Below, one piece after another: positions 23,171 through 33,202 of a stretch of 64,000 nt of DNA; the stretch's first letter is position 1, and the number at the start of each line of letters is the position of its first letter. Under the pieces are notes generated by a model. The model worked only from the letters and a program-made list of their open reading frames with translations. It did no database searches and had not been told where the DNA came from. The position numbers and the translations under genes were made by a program. The stretch is from Pleurodeles waltl. Taxonomy: Eukaryota; Chordata; Amphibia; Caudata; Salamandridae. The stretch spans positions 340,879,844-340,943,843 of the forward strand of contig NC_090440.1 of NCBI RefSeq assembly GCF_031143425.1, written 5' to 3'.

Positions 23171-25509
23171 AGTTCCCAAGGGGTTGGGTATCCATCCCCA
23201 CGTTTAGCTGTGGGAAAATATGTTAGTCCTGACAGCCTTAGGGTGGTCCTCCCTAAACATTTTGCCTGCATCACTCCATTTTTCTGATCTTCGTCTTGAT
23301 GGTTTTAGGACTCTGTGCACTTTACCACTGCTGCCCAGTGCTAAAGTGCTTGTCTCTCTACCCCAGACATGGTAACATTGCCTCATTCCCAGTTGGCATA
23401 TTTAATTTACCTTAAGTCCCTAGTAAAGTGCAGTAGAGGTGCCCAGGGCCTGTAAATTAAATGCTACTAATGGGCCTGCAGCACTGATTGTGCCACCCAC
23501 ATAGGTAGCCCCTTAACCATGTCCCAGGTCTGCCATTGCTAGGCCTGTGTGTGCAGTTTCACTGCCACTTCGACTTGGCATTTAAAACTGCTTGCCAAGC
23601 CTTAAATGCCTATTCATTACATAGAAGTCACCCCTATGGTAGGTCCTAGGTAACCCATAGGACAGGGTGCAATGTAAGTTAAAGACACAATGTTATACAT
23701 TTTACAAGTCCTGGTCCAAGTAGTGAAAAGTCATTTTTCACTACTGTGAAGCCTGTTCCACTCATAAGCCAGCATTAGAAATTTCCTTCTACAATTTTAA
23801 GTGGTAATTTCTGATCTGAGAGGAATAGACTTCTCATGTTTGGTATGGTTGGAATGGTAGTGAGAAATCCTACTCACTGGTGAAGTTGGATTCTACATCA
23901 CTATTTCATAAATGCCACTTTTAGAAAGTAGGCATTTCCCTGCATTTACTGCTCTCAGTGCCTTACAGCCTGTCTCCAATTCAGGCAGACGGATCCAGTT
24001 ATGCATTGCACCCACACAGCCATGAACACAGTCCATTCAAGAAGGATGGATGGGCTCTCATGTACACTTCAAAGGCCAGTGGCCTGCCCGCAAACAAAGG
24101 ACTGATAATGCCCCCTCACTGCCTTACCCCCTCTCCTCCCACCCTTTAACAGGGCACCTGGCAGAGAGTGCTGGGTTGAAAGGCAAATGTATGCACTTCA
24201 AAACCACTCTGTGAAATATCCTCCACTTTAAACGCACTTTGGGGTATTTTTACTGGGTCTGTGATCTCACCAAATCTGACACTTCTGGACCTACAGCTGG
24301 ACTCTGTCAGAGGGACTGCCTGGGTGCCCAAATGACTCATCTGGATTGCTTTGCTGGAAGGACCGCTGGCCAGATTGTTGCCCTTTGCCTTCTTGCCCCT
24401 GAATCTCCTGATGGAATGCATCGCTTCATTTTCCAAAGCACCTCCTCCTTTGTGGCCCCTCTGCATTGTTATTTTTGATGCATCCTAGGTACTGTGTGTT
24501 AAAGGATACAACCACTGATTCTTAAGGATTGACACTCATCTAAATCTTTAGAAAGTAATATCTTGACTTGTGCATATTGTATTTTTTTTGTTTTGGTCTT
24601 ATTTTGCTCAGATAAATATTATGGTGGTCATTACAACCCTGGCAGTTGGTGTTAAAGCGGCGGTAAAACCGCCAACAGGCCAGCAGAAAAAAATTTGGAA
24701 TCACGACCGTTGCGTAAACCTCCAACATAGACAGCCACTTTAAACTTCCGACTGCCAAGGGGGCACAAACAAACACTGTGGCGGTAACCACCAACAGACA
24801 GGCGGAGGACAATGTACCGCCCACAGAATTACAACAGTCCAATCCACCACCTTTTCCGGGGTGGATTTACCGCAAACAAAAACACAGCGGAAACAGGACT
24901 TGGAAGGGAATACGCTCACCTCTACACACCCCATGAGGAATCAGGATGCCATGGAACCCGAGCTCCACATACTGCCAGCCTTTATCTTCCTGCTTCTCCA
25001 CCAGGAACAACAAAGACCGGGGCGAAGACCACGTGAGTACGGCACCTACGACACAGGGGAGGGGGGAGGAAAAAAGAGTGACACACAAACGCAACACCCC
25101 CACCCCCACCCTCACCCACGACAACACACACACTAATACATCATGATACATTACAGTTACACCCCCCAACCCCTCCTGGAAGAATGCAAGGACAAAAGGA
25201 AATTAGTCGAATGATTGCATTTTATTCAAATACATGAATCAAACATATATACATATATAAAGATATTCACACTATAAACAAATATATACACCAAGAATAC
25301 AAGTCCAAGGAATTCCACCATCATAGTCCGTGGACCACTGGGCCCAAAATGTACAGTGAGGCCCACACAAAATACCCGAACAAGACGGAGAGAACACTGC
25401 TGGGGCATCAGATAGGAATAAAACAGGCACCTCAGGGGGAAGGGAAAGGGGGCACCTCAGCCGGATGAGTGCACGACGCCAGATCCACGAGGGGGCTCCA
25501 TGCCCATGG

Positions 25510-25925
25510 ATGTATCCTGGGGAGTCCAAAGCCACAGTCTCTCAAGTCTCTCCAGTCGTTGGTTTGCCCACTGCTTTATCCTGGGGAGTGCAAAGCCACA
25601 GTCTATCAAGTCTCTCCAGTGGGTGGTTTGCCCACTGATTTATCCTGGGGAGTGCAAAGCCACAGTCTCTCAAGTCTCTCCAGTGGGTGGTTTGCCCACT
25701 GCTGCATCCTGGGGTGTGCAAAGCCACAGTCTCTCAAGTCTCTCCAGTGGGTGGTTTGCCCACTGTTTCATCCTGGGGAGTGCAAAGCCACAGTCTCTCA
25801 AGTCTCTCCAGTGGGTGGGTTGGCCACTGCTTTATCCTGGGGAGTGCAAAGCCATAGTCTCTCAAGTCTCTCAAGTGGGTTGGTTGCCCACTGCTTTATC
25901 CTGGGGAGTGCAAAGCCACAAGTGG
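25510..25925. repeat. 64-bp minisatellite, Harbinger copy 2
   Basis: About six and a half head-to-tail units. Successive GCAAAGC marks lie at 25654, 25718 and 25782, exactly 64 bp apart. Because 64 is not a multiple of three, overlapping ORFs here are artefacts. It lies between the left TIR and the 3' end of MybA. The same family occurs in copy 3 at 43550-44165. Confidence 0.95.
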
Positions 25926-26115
25926 ATAACAGTTTCCACTGGTTCTGGAGGGGACTTTGTGCCCAGAGTGCTTCATCCTGCCAAGGACTGTGGTAGTGGA
26001 TGGATCTCTCTACTGGTTCTGGAGGGGGCTTTGTATCTATAGTGCTTCATCCTGCCAAGAACTGAGGTAGTGGATGTCAATCTCCACTGTTCTGGAGGGG
26101 GCTTGGTGCCCAGAG
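25926..26115. repeat. 74-bp-class repeat units, Harbinger copy 2
   Basis: Two to three imperfect units containing GTGCTTCATCCTGCCAAG and TTCTGGAGGGGGCTTTG. They match, in reverse complement, the units at 43255-43550 in copy 3. Confidence 0.8.
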
Positions 26116-26148
26116 TGCTTCATCTTGCTTGTGGCGGCCTCAGTAGCA

Positions 26149-28855
26149 TCAGAATCTTTGGCGCTCACTGGCCTGCAGTGCTTGTTGCGGCGGTGTCCTG
26201 TTCAGCAGTGCTGGTTGCAGCAGTGTCCTTGGCAGCAGTGCTGCTGGCGGCGGTGTCCTGTTCAGCATTGCTGGTGGCGGCGGTGTCCTGTTCAGCGGTG
26301 CTGGTGTCGGCCGTGTCCTTGCCAGCGGTGTGGTGGCGGTGTCCTGTTCAGCGGTACTGTTGGTGGCGGTGTCCTGTTCAGCGGTGCTGGTTGCGGCGCT
26401 GTCCTTGGCAGCGGTGCTTGTTGCGGTCTTATCCGCCGTGCAGGTTTTCCCAGACTTGCCAGTTTTACTGTGCCCCTTCCCCACCTTAGATGGTGGCGCA
26501 GCTGTCTCCACACTCCCAACTGTACCCCTGGGAGCGGCTTTGGTGGCAGATTTTTTTCCTCTCTCTTGCCGGGCACTGCCCAACTTTTTCTGATTTTGAG
26601 GTGGGGGACTGTCCGTGCTCTGGCTCCGTGCCACATGGCTGCCCTGCTGCTTGGCGCACTCCAGAAGCCGGTTACTACTGGCACCACTGTTCCCGCAGAT
26701 GTTGTGGTTGAGGCGCTGGGTTGGGAACTGGAGAGGCGGGCCCTAGGAGTCTGAAGGGGTGGGGGAGGTGAGGGAAAGAGGTCAAGGTTGGACAGGAAAA
26801 GTTTTCTGGGCATACTGGGATGGGTAGATGGAGGGGGTTTGGGCGTGGAGGAAGAGGTAGAGGTTGTAGGAGGTATACGTTTTCTGACTTTGGGTGAAGG
26901 TGCATGAGCTGGAAGCTGTTGTGAGGTGGATGGCTGTTGGGTGTGTGTGTGGCTGCGTTTGTGTACCTTGGGAGGTGGGCTCACAGACACACTGGGAGAG
27001 GACACAGGGGATGTGTGAATGGTAGTGGGGGTGGTGAGTGCACGTGAGCGGGGTGTGCTGGTGTGTGTGCTGGTGATGTAGGTAGTGGCTAACGATGTAG
27101 TGCATGCAGGTGTGAGTGGAGATGAGACAGGGAGGGAAGAGGGAGACGAGGAGGAGAGGGACACAGTGGAGGCAGTGGATGTTGGTTTGTCTGCATGTGT
27201 ATGATGCTTGTGTGAGTGCTTGTGGGATGTGTGGTGCTTATGTTTGCCTGAGCTTCCCTTGTGTGTTGACATGTGTGCATGCTGGTCTGATGGTGTGCTT
27301 GGGATAGGCTGAGGTACAGGGGTTTGGGTCTTGGTGGAGGAAGTTGGAGGGGGGAGGCTAGAAACAGGGACAATCGCTGCCATCAGTGCTGAGGCCAGAG
27401 TCTGAAAAGCTCGCTGTTGGGCTGCCTGGCCAGAATGAATGCCCTTCAGGTATGCATTGGTTTGTTGCCACTGCCTCTCTTCACACTGGATGGCATTCAA
27501 AATGGTAGACTGCCCAACAGTGAGGGACCTGAGGAGGTCAATGGCCTCCTCACTAAGGGCAGCAGGGGTGAGAGGCGCAGGGGCGTAGGTGCCTGGGGTG
27601 AAGGAGATGCCCACCCTTCTGAGTGAGCGGCCACGGGGCAAATGCTGAGGGGCTGCTGGGAGGGCGGTGCTGGAAGGTGGGGTGGCGGCTGTACCTATAG
27701 ATGCGGGGGCACAGATGGGACAGCCACCGCAAGGGAGCTCCCATCAGAGGAGGAGTCCGTATCGCTGGTCTCAGCTCCTGTCCCTGCCGTGGAACTCCCC
27801 TCGCCCTCCGTCCCACTGGTGAATTCAGACTCCGTTGTGTCGCCCTCCAGGGCCATGTGGGATGCAGCTTCCTCCTGCTCCGGTGCCACTGCTCCTCCGC
27901 CTGATGATGCTAATGCACACAAGAACAGGGAGACCACAAAAAGGGGGGTAGACAGAAGAAAGACATGTTGATTGCATGCAATACCGTTACCGTTGGCAGA
28001 CACTACAGACACAGCAGCCCTCTGCACTATGCCATGCACTTTGAGTTCCCTAATTAATCACAGGGACATGGGGTACAAGGCCTATGCCCGAAGTCACAGG
28101 AGCCTGACTAGGTGTAGTTGGCTCTGTACACAGGTGGGGTGGGGTGCCACAGGGCCTGCCTTCAGAAGGGACCTTGCCTACTAAACTCGCCCTGGCCTAG
28201 GAGAACCCACAGCCTACCTCCCCCACCAGGCACCTACAATGCGCGCTCAATCAGCTGAATGAGAGTGTACTCACCCCCTTGTGGCTGCTGTCATGCCCTC
28301 AAGCGCCCATCCAACTCTGGGTATGCCACTGCCAGGATCTGGAACATCAGGGGGGTCATGGTGCGACGGGCACCCCTCCCACGTTGGGAGGCCATCCCCA
28401 GCTGGGCCTCCGCCGTCTTCTTGCTCCAGCGGCGAATGTCCTCCCATCTTTTCCGGCAGTGGGTACTCCGTCTGTGGTAGACCCCCAGGGTCCGGACTTC
28501 CTTGGCGATGGCACGCTAAATCTCCTTCTTCTGATGGATGCTGACCTACAGGAATGGTACAGGGGAAAAGGAGAAGATCTAACCGTCCGCACTGTCACAG
28601 TCATTGGCCCGCATCCCTACCCTTGCCATGACGCACATGCACTCACCGGCGTTTCATGCACGCCTCATTCTCCCCCCCTATCTTTCATCCACACCACTCC
28701 AAACAGCCATTGCCCATACAGCATGCTCACAGTGTACTCACCTGTTTGTCTGGAGGACCGTAGAGTAGCGTGTACTGGGGCAGGACCCCATTCACTAGTT
28801 TCTCCAACTCCTCCATGCTGAAGGCAGGGGCCCTTTCCCCAGACACACGAGCCAT
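26149..28855 (-). pseudogene. MybA of Harbinger copy 2, two stops and frameshifts
   Basis: Same three-exon structure as copy 1. Exon 1 is 28855-28742 (starts MARVSGERAPAF), exon 2 is 28545-28275 (Myb/SANT-like) and exon 3 starts at 27909. Exon 2 has TAG at 28518-28516, where the other copies have Trp, and TGA at 28293-28291. A one-base loss near 27,715 shifts exon 3. The downstream frame stays open for 449 residues from 27641, covering the coiled coil (LSEEAIDLLRSLTVGQST), the Ser/Thr/Pro/His-rich middle and part of the repeats. The C-terminal array is of 33-bp units encoding TAEQDTA-type repeats (26185-26420), unlike the 54-bp units of copy 1. Confidence 0.82.
26185..26420 (-). repeat. 33-bp coding repeats in MybA, copy 2
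   Basis: Imperfect units built on GCGGTGTCCTGTTCAGC; on the minus strand they encode 11-aa repeats with TAEQDTA. They occupy the place of the 54-bp array in copy 1 and of the AQEATA and TAEQGTA arrays in copy 3. Confidence 0.85.
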
Positions 28856-29375
28856 TGTCTCTTCCAGACTGAGGTCACATCAGCACTTGCAGTGTAGGTC
28901 CTCTCCTGTCGAAGATCAGATATCAAGTGATTGAACAGATAGAAAATGGTGGCCACGTCAGCGGTGGTGCGTACCGTCACCGCCGGCATACATCGTCATT
29001 GGCTCCTGGGACCCATAGGGTCCAATGTTAACCAGTGCAAGATTGTGCTGCGGTCTTCGACCGCCTACCGCAACGGTGTACAACGCCAGCGCAGTTAACT
29101 CATATCCCCTTGTCCCATTGTACAGGTCAGGCAGCCGCCATTTCAGGGGCCCACATGGCATTATTTTGGACTGCGTCACACATACCTAGGCCTTGCTTAA
29201 ACACTAATACAGCCATATGTCTATTTGCAAACATTTTCCGATTAAGTTGTGCTTACGTACCTCAGAGTTGGTTGACTCTCTGCTCGCTGTTCTCCTCCAT
29301 AGGCAACGTCCGTTGGGGCAGGTGAGGAGATGGTGACATCCTGCGGTGTACAGACCGCTGGTGGACCTGTCGACA
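28856..29375. promoter_or_regulatory. divergent promoter interval, Harbinger copy 2
   Basis: This 520-bp interval lies between the MybA start and the transposase start and is homologous to 2753-3243. It is the presumed shared promoter region, inferred from layout. Confidence 0.45.
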
Positions 29376-30437
29376 ATGGAGGAGCAACATGTGATCATCA
29401 CCTACAGACTTGATCATACCACAATCCTGGAACTGTGTGCCTAATTGGAGCCAGACCTGATGTCAGCTATCCGCCATCCCACAGGAATCCCCCCTCTAGT
29501 GCAGGTGCTGTCAGTACTCCATTTCCTAGCAAGTGGGTCTTTTCAAACAACAGTGGTCATAGCATCAGCGATGTCCCAGCCTATGTTTTCCAACGTGTTG
29601 CCCAGAGTGTTGTCTGCCCTGCTGAAACACATGCAGAGCTACATCGTTTTCCCTCAGGTGGAGGATTTGCCTACAGTGAAAGGTGACTTCTATGCCCTGG
29701 GACATATCCCCAACATCATAGGTGCTATTGATGGGACACATGTGGCCTTGGTCCCCCCACGCAGGAGTGAACAGGTGTACAGAAACCGGAAGAGTTACCA
29801 TTCGATGAATTTGCAGATGGTGTGTTTGGCCGACCAGTACATCTCCCATGTGAATGCCAAGTTTCCTGGCTCAGTGCATGACGCTTACATTCTGAGGAAT
29901 AGCAGCATCCCTTATGTGATGGGGCAACTCCAGAGGCACTGTGTGTGGCTATTAGGTGAGGACATGGACCCAATACAGTGTGAATAGGTCTCTGGGTCTG
30001 GGGATGTCCCTATGAGTTAGTGTGTGTCTAACAGTTGTGCCTCGCCATTTGCAGGTGACTCTGGTTACCACAACTTGTCATGGCTACTGACCCCAGTGAG
30101 GAATCCCAAGACAAGGGCAGAGGAACGCTACAATGAGGCCCATGGGCGAACTAGGAGGGTGATGGAGCGGACCTTCGGCCTCCTGAAGGCCAGGTTCCGG
30201 TGCCTCCATATGACAGGTGGATCCCTATTCTACTCACCAAAGAAGGTGTGCCAGATCATCGTGGCCTGCTGTATGCTTTACAACTTGGCTTTGCGACGAC
30301 AGGTGCCTTTTCTGTAGGAGGATGGTCCAGATGGCAGTGTTGTGGCAGCTGTGGAGCCTGTGGACAGTGAAGACGAGGAAGAAGAGGAAGAGGACATAGA
30401 CAACAGGGACACAGTGATCCACCAATACTTCCAGTGA
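29376..30437 (+). pseudogene. HARBI1-like transposase, copy 2, two exons, two stops
   Basis: Same protein as 3244-4245 but split by a 99-bp intron (29956-30054, GTGAGG to TTTGCAG) inside the LLG-DSG codons. Exon 1 is 29376-29955 and has TAA at 29442-29444 in place of a Gln codon. Exon 2 is 30055-30437 and has TAG at 30315-30317 near the acidic tail. Asp of AIDGTHV, Asp of GDSGY and Glu of VMERTFG are all kept. Inactive as a full-length enzyme. Confidence 0.93.
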
Positions 30438-30905
30438 GACACAGGTAAGAAGACAACACAGCCTGCTACATCTGATTTAATGCTACTGCCTCTCATTTTC
30501 ACCCAGTGTATGGTCACTGAGTTGTCACTTTCCCTTACGATTTCACAGATGTGGGTCCCACAGTGTGACATCTGCTTTGTTTCCGCATGGACTAGAGCTG
30601 TGTGACATAGGTATGTTGACAATACAATGGACTTTGCTATTTCCCTCAGTTATTGCAAATACACAATTGTGAAAGCACAGACTGACTCCAGATTGTTTTG
30701 TTATTTAAGGGTGTTTATTTAACTGCTAAATAGTGGAGGGGGTTGTTAAATGGTCAGGGGTGATGGTGGAAGAATGTCCATGGCAGAGTCCAGTCTATTA
30801 GACTCACAGGTGCATTGTCCAAAGGGGCATAGGAAGTGGAGCTGGGGCAGTTTAAGTATGGACAGGGTGACAAAGTGGGACAGAAGGATGACAAATCAGG
30901 GTGGT

Positions 30906-32417
30906 CTCATTTCTTGGCGGGGTCTTGGCATTGTTCTCTGTCTTTGTCATGAATCTCAGGGACCGCTTGTGGGGTGGTTCTCCATCTGCAGGGGGTGGGG
31001 TGCTGGTGTCGTGGTCCTGGGGCGGTGCCTCATGTCCACTAGCGCCGGCGGAGGTGGTGGGCAGTTCATCGTCCTGGCTAGTGTCAGGGGCCCCTTGTTG
31101 TGCCACAGTGTCCCTCTTGGTGTTGATGAGTTCCTTCAGCACCCCTACAATGGTGCCCATGGTGGAATTGATGGATTTTAGTTCCTCCCTGAAGCCCAGG
31201 TACTGTTCCTCCTGCAACCGCTAGGTCTCCTGAAACTTGGCCGGTACCGTTGCCATTGTCTCCTGGGAATGGTGGTAGGCTCCCATAATGTTGGAGAGGG
31301 CCTCGTGGAGAGTGGGTTCCCTGGGCCTGTCCTCCCCCTGTCGCACAGCAGCCCTCACAGTTCCCCTGTGTTCCTGGGCTTCTGTCCCCTGAACGGTGCG
31401 CCCACTGCCACTACCCCCAGGTCCCTGGTGTTGTTGGGGTGGTGGGTTAGCCTGGGTTCCCTGTAGTGGTGGACACACTGCTGATTGACGTGTCCTGGTT
31501 ACAGAGGTATGGGCCCGCTGGGTGGGTGCTGTGCTGGTGTTCCCAGAGGGGGGAAGCTCTGTAGTGGCCTGTGCCAGTTTGAGGGGAAGCGACTGTCCCG
31601 ATGTCCCAGATGGGCCGGGCTGGTCATCTAGATCCAGTTGGACACAGATGCTGTCATCACTGTGGGCCTCTTCTGTTGTGGGAGTGGACATGTCTGGACC
31701 CTCCTGTCCGGTGACATTGGGTAGGGGTCTTGCAGGGGTGTAAAGGCATGATTATTGCATCTGTGTGTGCCATGGTGTGCAATGGGTGGGTGACCCTGTA
31801 CCCCAGTGCTTTCATTCCTGTGTAGGACCTTTGTGGTAATGGTTTAGGGGGGTGTATGGGTATGTGCAGTGGACATGCTTTGGTGATGGGTGTCCATGCT
31901 TTGGTGTTAAATGGAGGGCTTGGGTTTGGGATGTGTGGTTTGTGATATTGGGACATATGTGAGGAGTTGGAGTGATGGGGGTGAGGGCGACGGTGGGGGT
32001 ATGTGATGGCATGCAGGTGGGGTGGGGGGGATAAGGTAGTAAAGCTTTTCCTTACCAGAGTACATTCCTCCGGCTACTCCTGCGAGGCCCTCAGGATGCA
32101 GTATAGCCATGTAGTGAGTTCTGGGGGAGGAGGTGAGGGTCCGCCACCAGTCCTCTGAACCGCAAGGTGGTGTCTTGAGACCACAGAACATACCTTCCCC
32201 CATAGGTCGTTCCACCTCTTCCTGATGTCATCCCGTGTTCTTGGGTGCTGTCCCACTGCGTTGAGCCTGTCCAGGATTCTTCGCCATAGCTCCATCTTCC
32301 TAGCTATGGTGGTGTGCTGCACCTGTGATCTGAATAGCTGTGCTCTACCCGGATGATTTCCTCCACCATGACCCTGAGCTCCTCCTCAGAGAACCTGGGG
32401 TGTCTTTGCGGTGCCAT
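30906..32417 (-). pseudogene. MybB of Harbinger copy 2, frameshifted
   Basis: Exon 1 (32417-32056) starts MAPQRHPRFSEEELRV. A one-base loss in the codons for the VEPQLFG segment shifts the frame, and about 17 bases are missing near the exon end. Exon 2 (about 31730-30906) has TAG near 31,223 in place of Gln, and a one-base loss just before the normal stop. The region otherwise matches copy 1, including the coiled-coil and basic tail segments. Confidence 0.85.
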
Positions 32418-33202
32418 GGGGTGGTGTGGGTGATGTGTGGGGTGGTGTGTGTTGTGATGTGTGGGGTGATATTTAGAGGTGTGTTGTGTGAGGTGCTTGG
32501 ATGTCGTGTGAGTGATGGTGTAGGGTGCCTGTGGATGCTATTGTTCTTTCTGGTGGTGTCTCTCATTGGCCTTCTGTCGCAATTCTGGTTGTAAGGGTTT
32601 GTGGGTGATGTGGGTGTGTGTTTTATATTGTATTGGATGTGTGGGAGTGGTGTGTGTATGTGTATCAGGTATGTGTATTTGGAATTGTCCAATGTGGTAA
32701 TGTTTTGTAAATGACTGTGTATTTTGAGCGAGGCGGTGTGTACCCCCAATAGAATACCGCGGTTGAAAGACCGCTGCGTGGATTCGTGGGTCGTGATAGT
32801 GTGGGCGTATTCCTGTTGGCGTGACGGTGAAGGTTTTGTTATCGTCAGTTTATCACTGACCTTTGGTGTGGCGGACTTGTGTTGGTATCTGGATTTTGGC
32901 GGATTCCGAACTGTGGGTCATAATGACCATGGCTTTTACCGCCAATGTTGTAATGACTCCCTATGTATCTTCCTAAACTGGTTTGGAGTACTTTTGTGGT
33001 GTTTTCACTGTGTTACTGTATGTGTTATTGCATAAATACTTTACTCATTGCCTTCTAAGTTAAGTCTGCCTGTTCTGTGCCAAGCTACCGCAGGGTGAGC
33101 ACAGGATAATTTAGGGTGTGTTTTCACTTACCTAAACTAGGATTGTGGCCCCTGCTTGGACAGGCTGCATACCTCTGCCAAACAGAGATCCAATTTCTAA
33201 CA

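Larger units (their letters stand above)
24623..32961 (+). mobile_element. PIF/Harbinger DNA transposon, copy 2 (8,339 bp)
   Basis: Complete copy. The left end is GGTGGTCATTACAACC and the right end TTGTAATGACTCCC, flanked by TAT at 24620-24622 and 32962-32964. Gene layout is as in copy 1: MybA minus, transposase plus, MybB minus. All three genes carry stops or frameshifts, so it is non-autonomous. It sits inside the 3' LTR of element A. Confidence 0.95.
13654..33202 (+). mobile_element. Gmr1-like Ty3/gypsy LTR retrotransposon A, with three nested insertions
   Basis: Full element from TGTTTG (5' LTR start) to CTAACA (3' LTR end). The two LTRs are recognisably homologous along their length, and the flanks AACTG (13649-13653) and GACTG (33203-33207) fit a 5-bp target duplication with one mismatch. 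Internal order is gag, protease, integrase, RT, RNase H. Integrase before RT is the arrangement of Gmr1-like gypsy elements. All coding parts are disrupted. Nested inside are a MITE (14130-14676), a LINE (about 18790-21582) and Harbinger copy 2 (24623-32961), all therefore younger than this insertion. Confidence 0.88.
23221..33202 (+). repeat. 3' LTR of element A, split by Harbinger copy 2
   Basis: Begins TGTTAGTCCTGACAGCC directly after a short purine-rich stretch (GTGGGAAAATA). It runs to 24622, is interrupted by the transposon, and resumes at 32965 to end CCAATTTCTAACA at 33202. The parts either side of the insertion align in order with 15,900-16,206 of the 5' LTR. Uninterrupted length is about 1.64 kb. 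Confidence 0.87.

Noticed and set aside
25510..25925. CRISPR-like regular repeat
   Set aside because: Units are contiguous 64-bp tandem copies with no distinct spacers, inside a eukaryotic transposon.
29445..29987. 180-codon ORF as an independent short transposase gene
   Set aside because: It is exon 1 of the copy 2 transposase after an in-frame TAA, reading into the intron.
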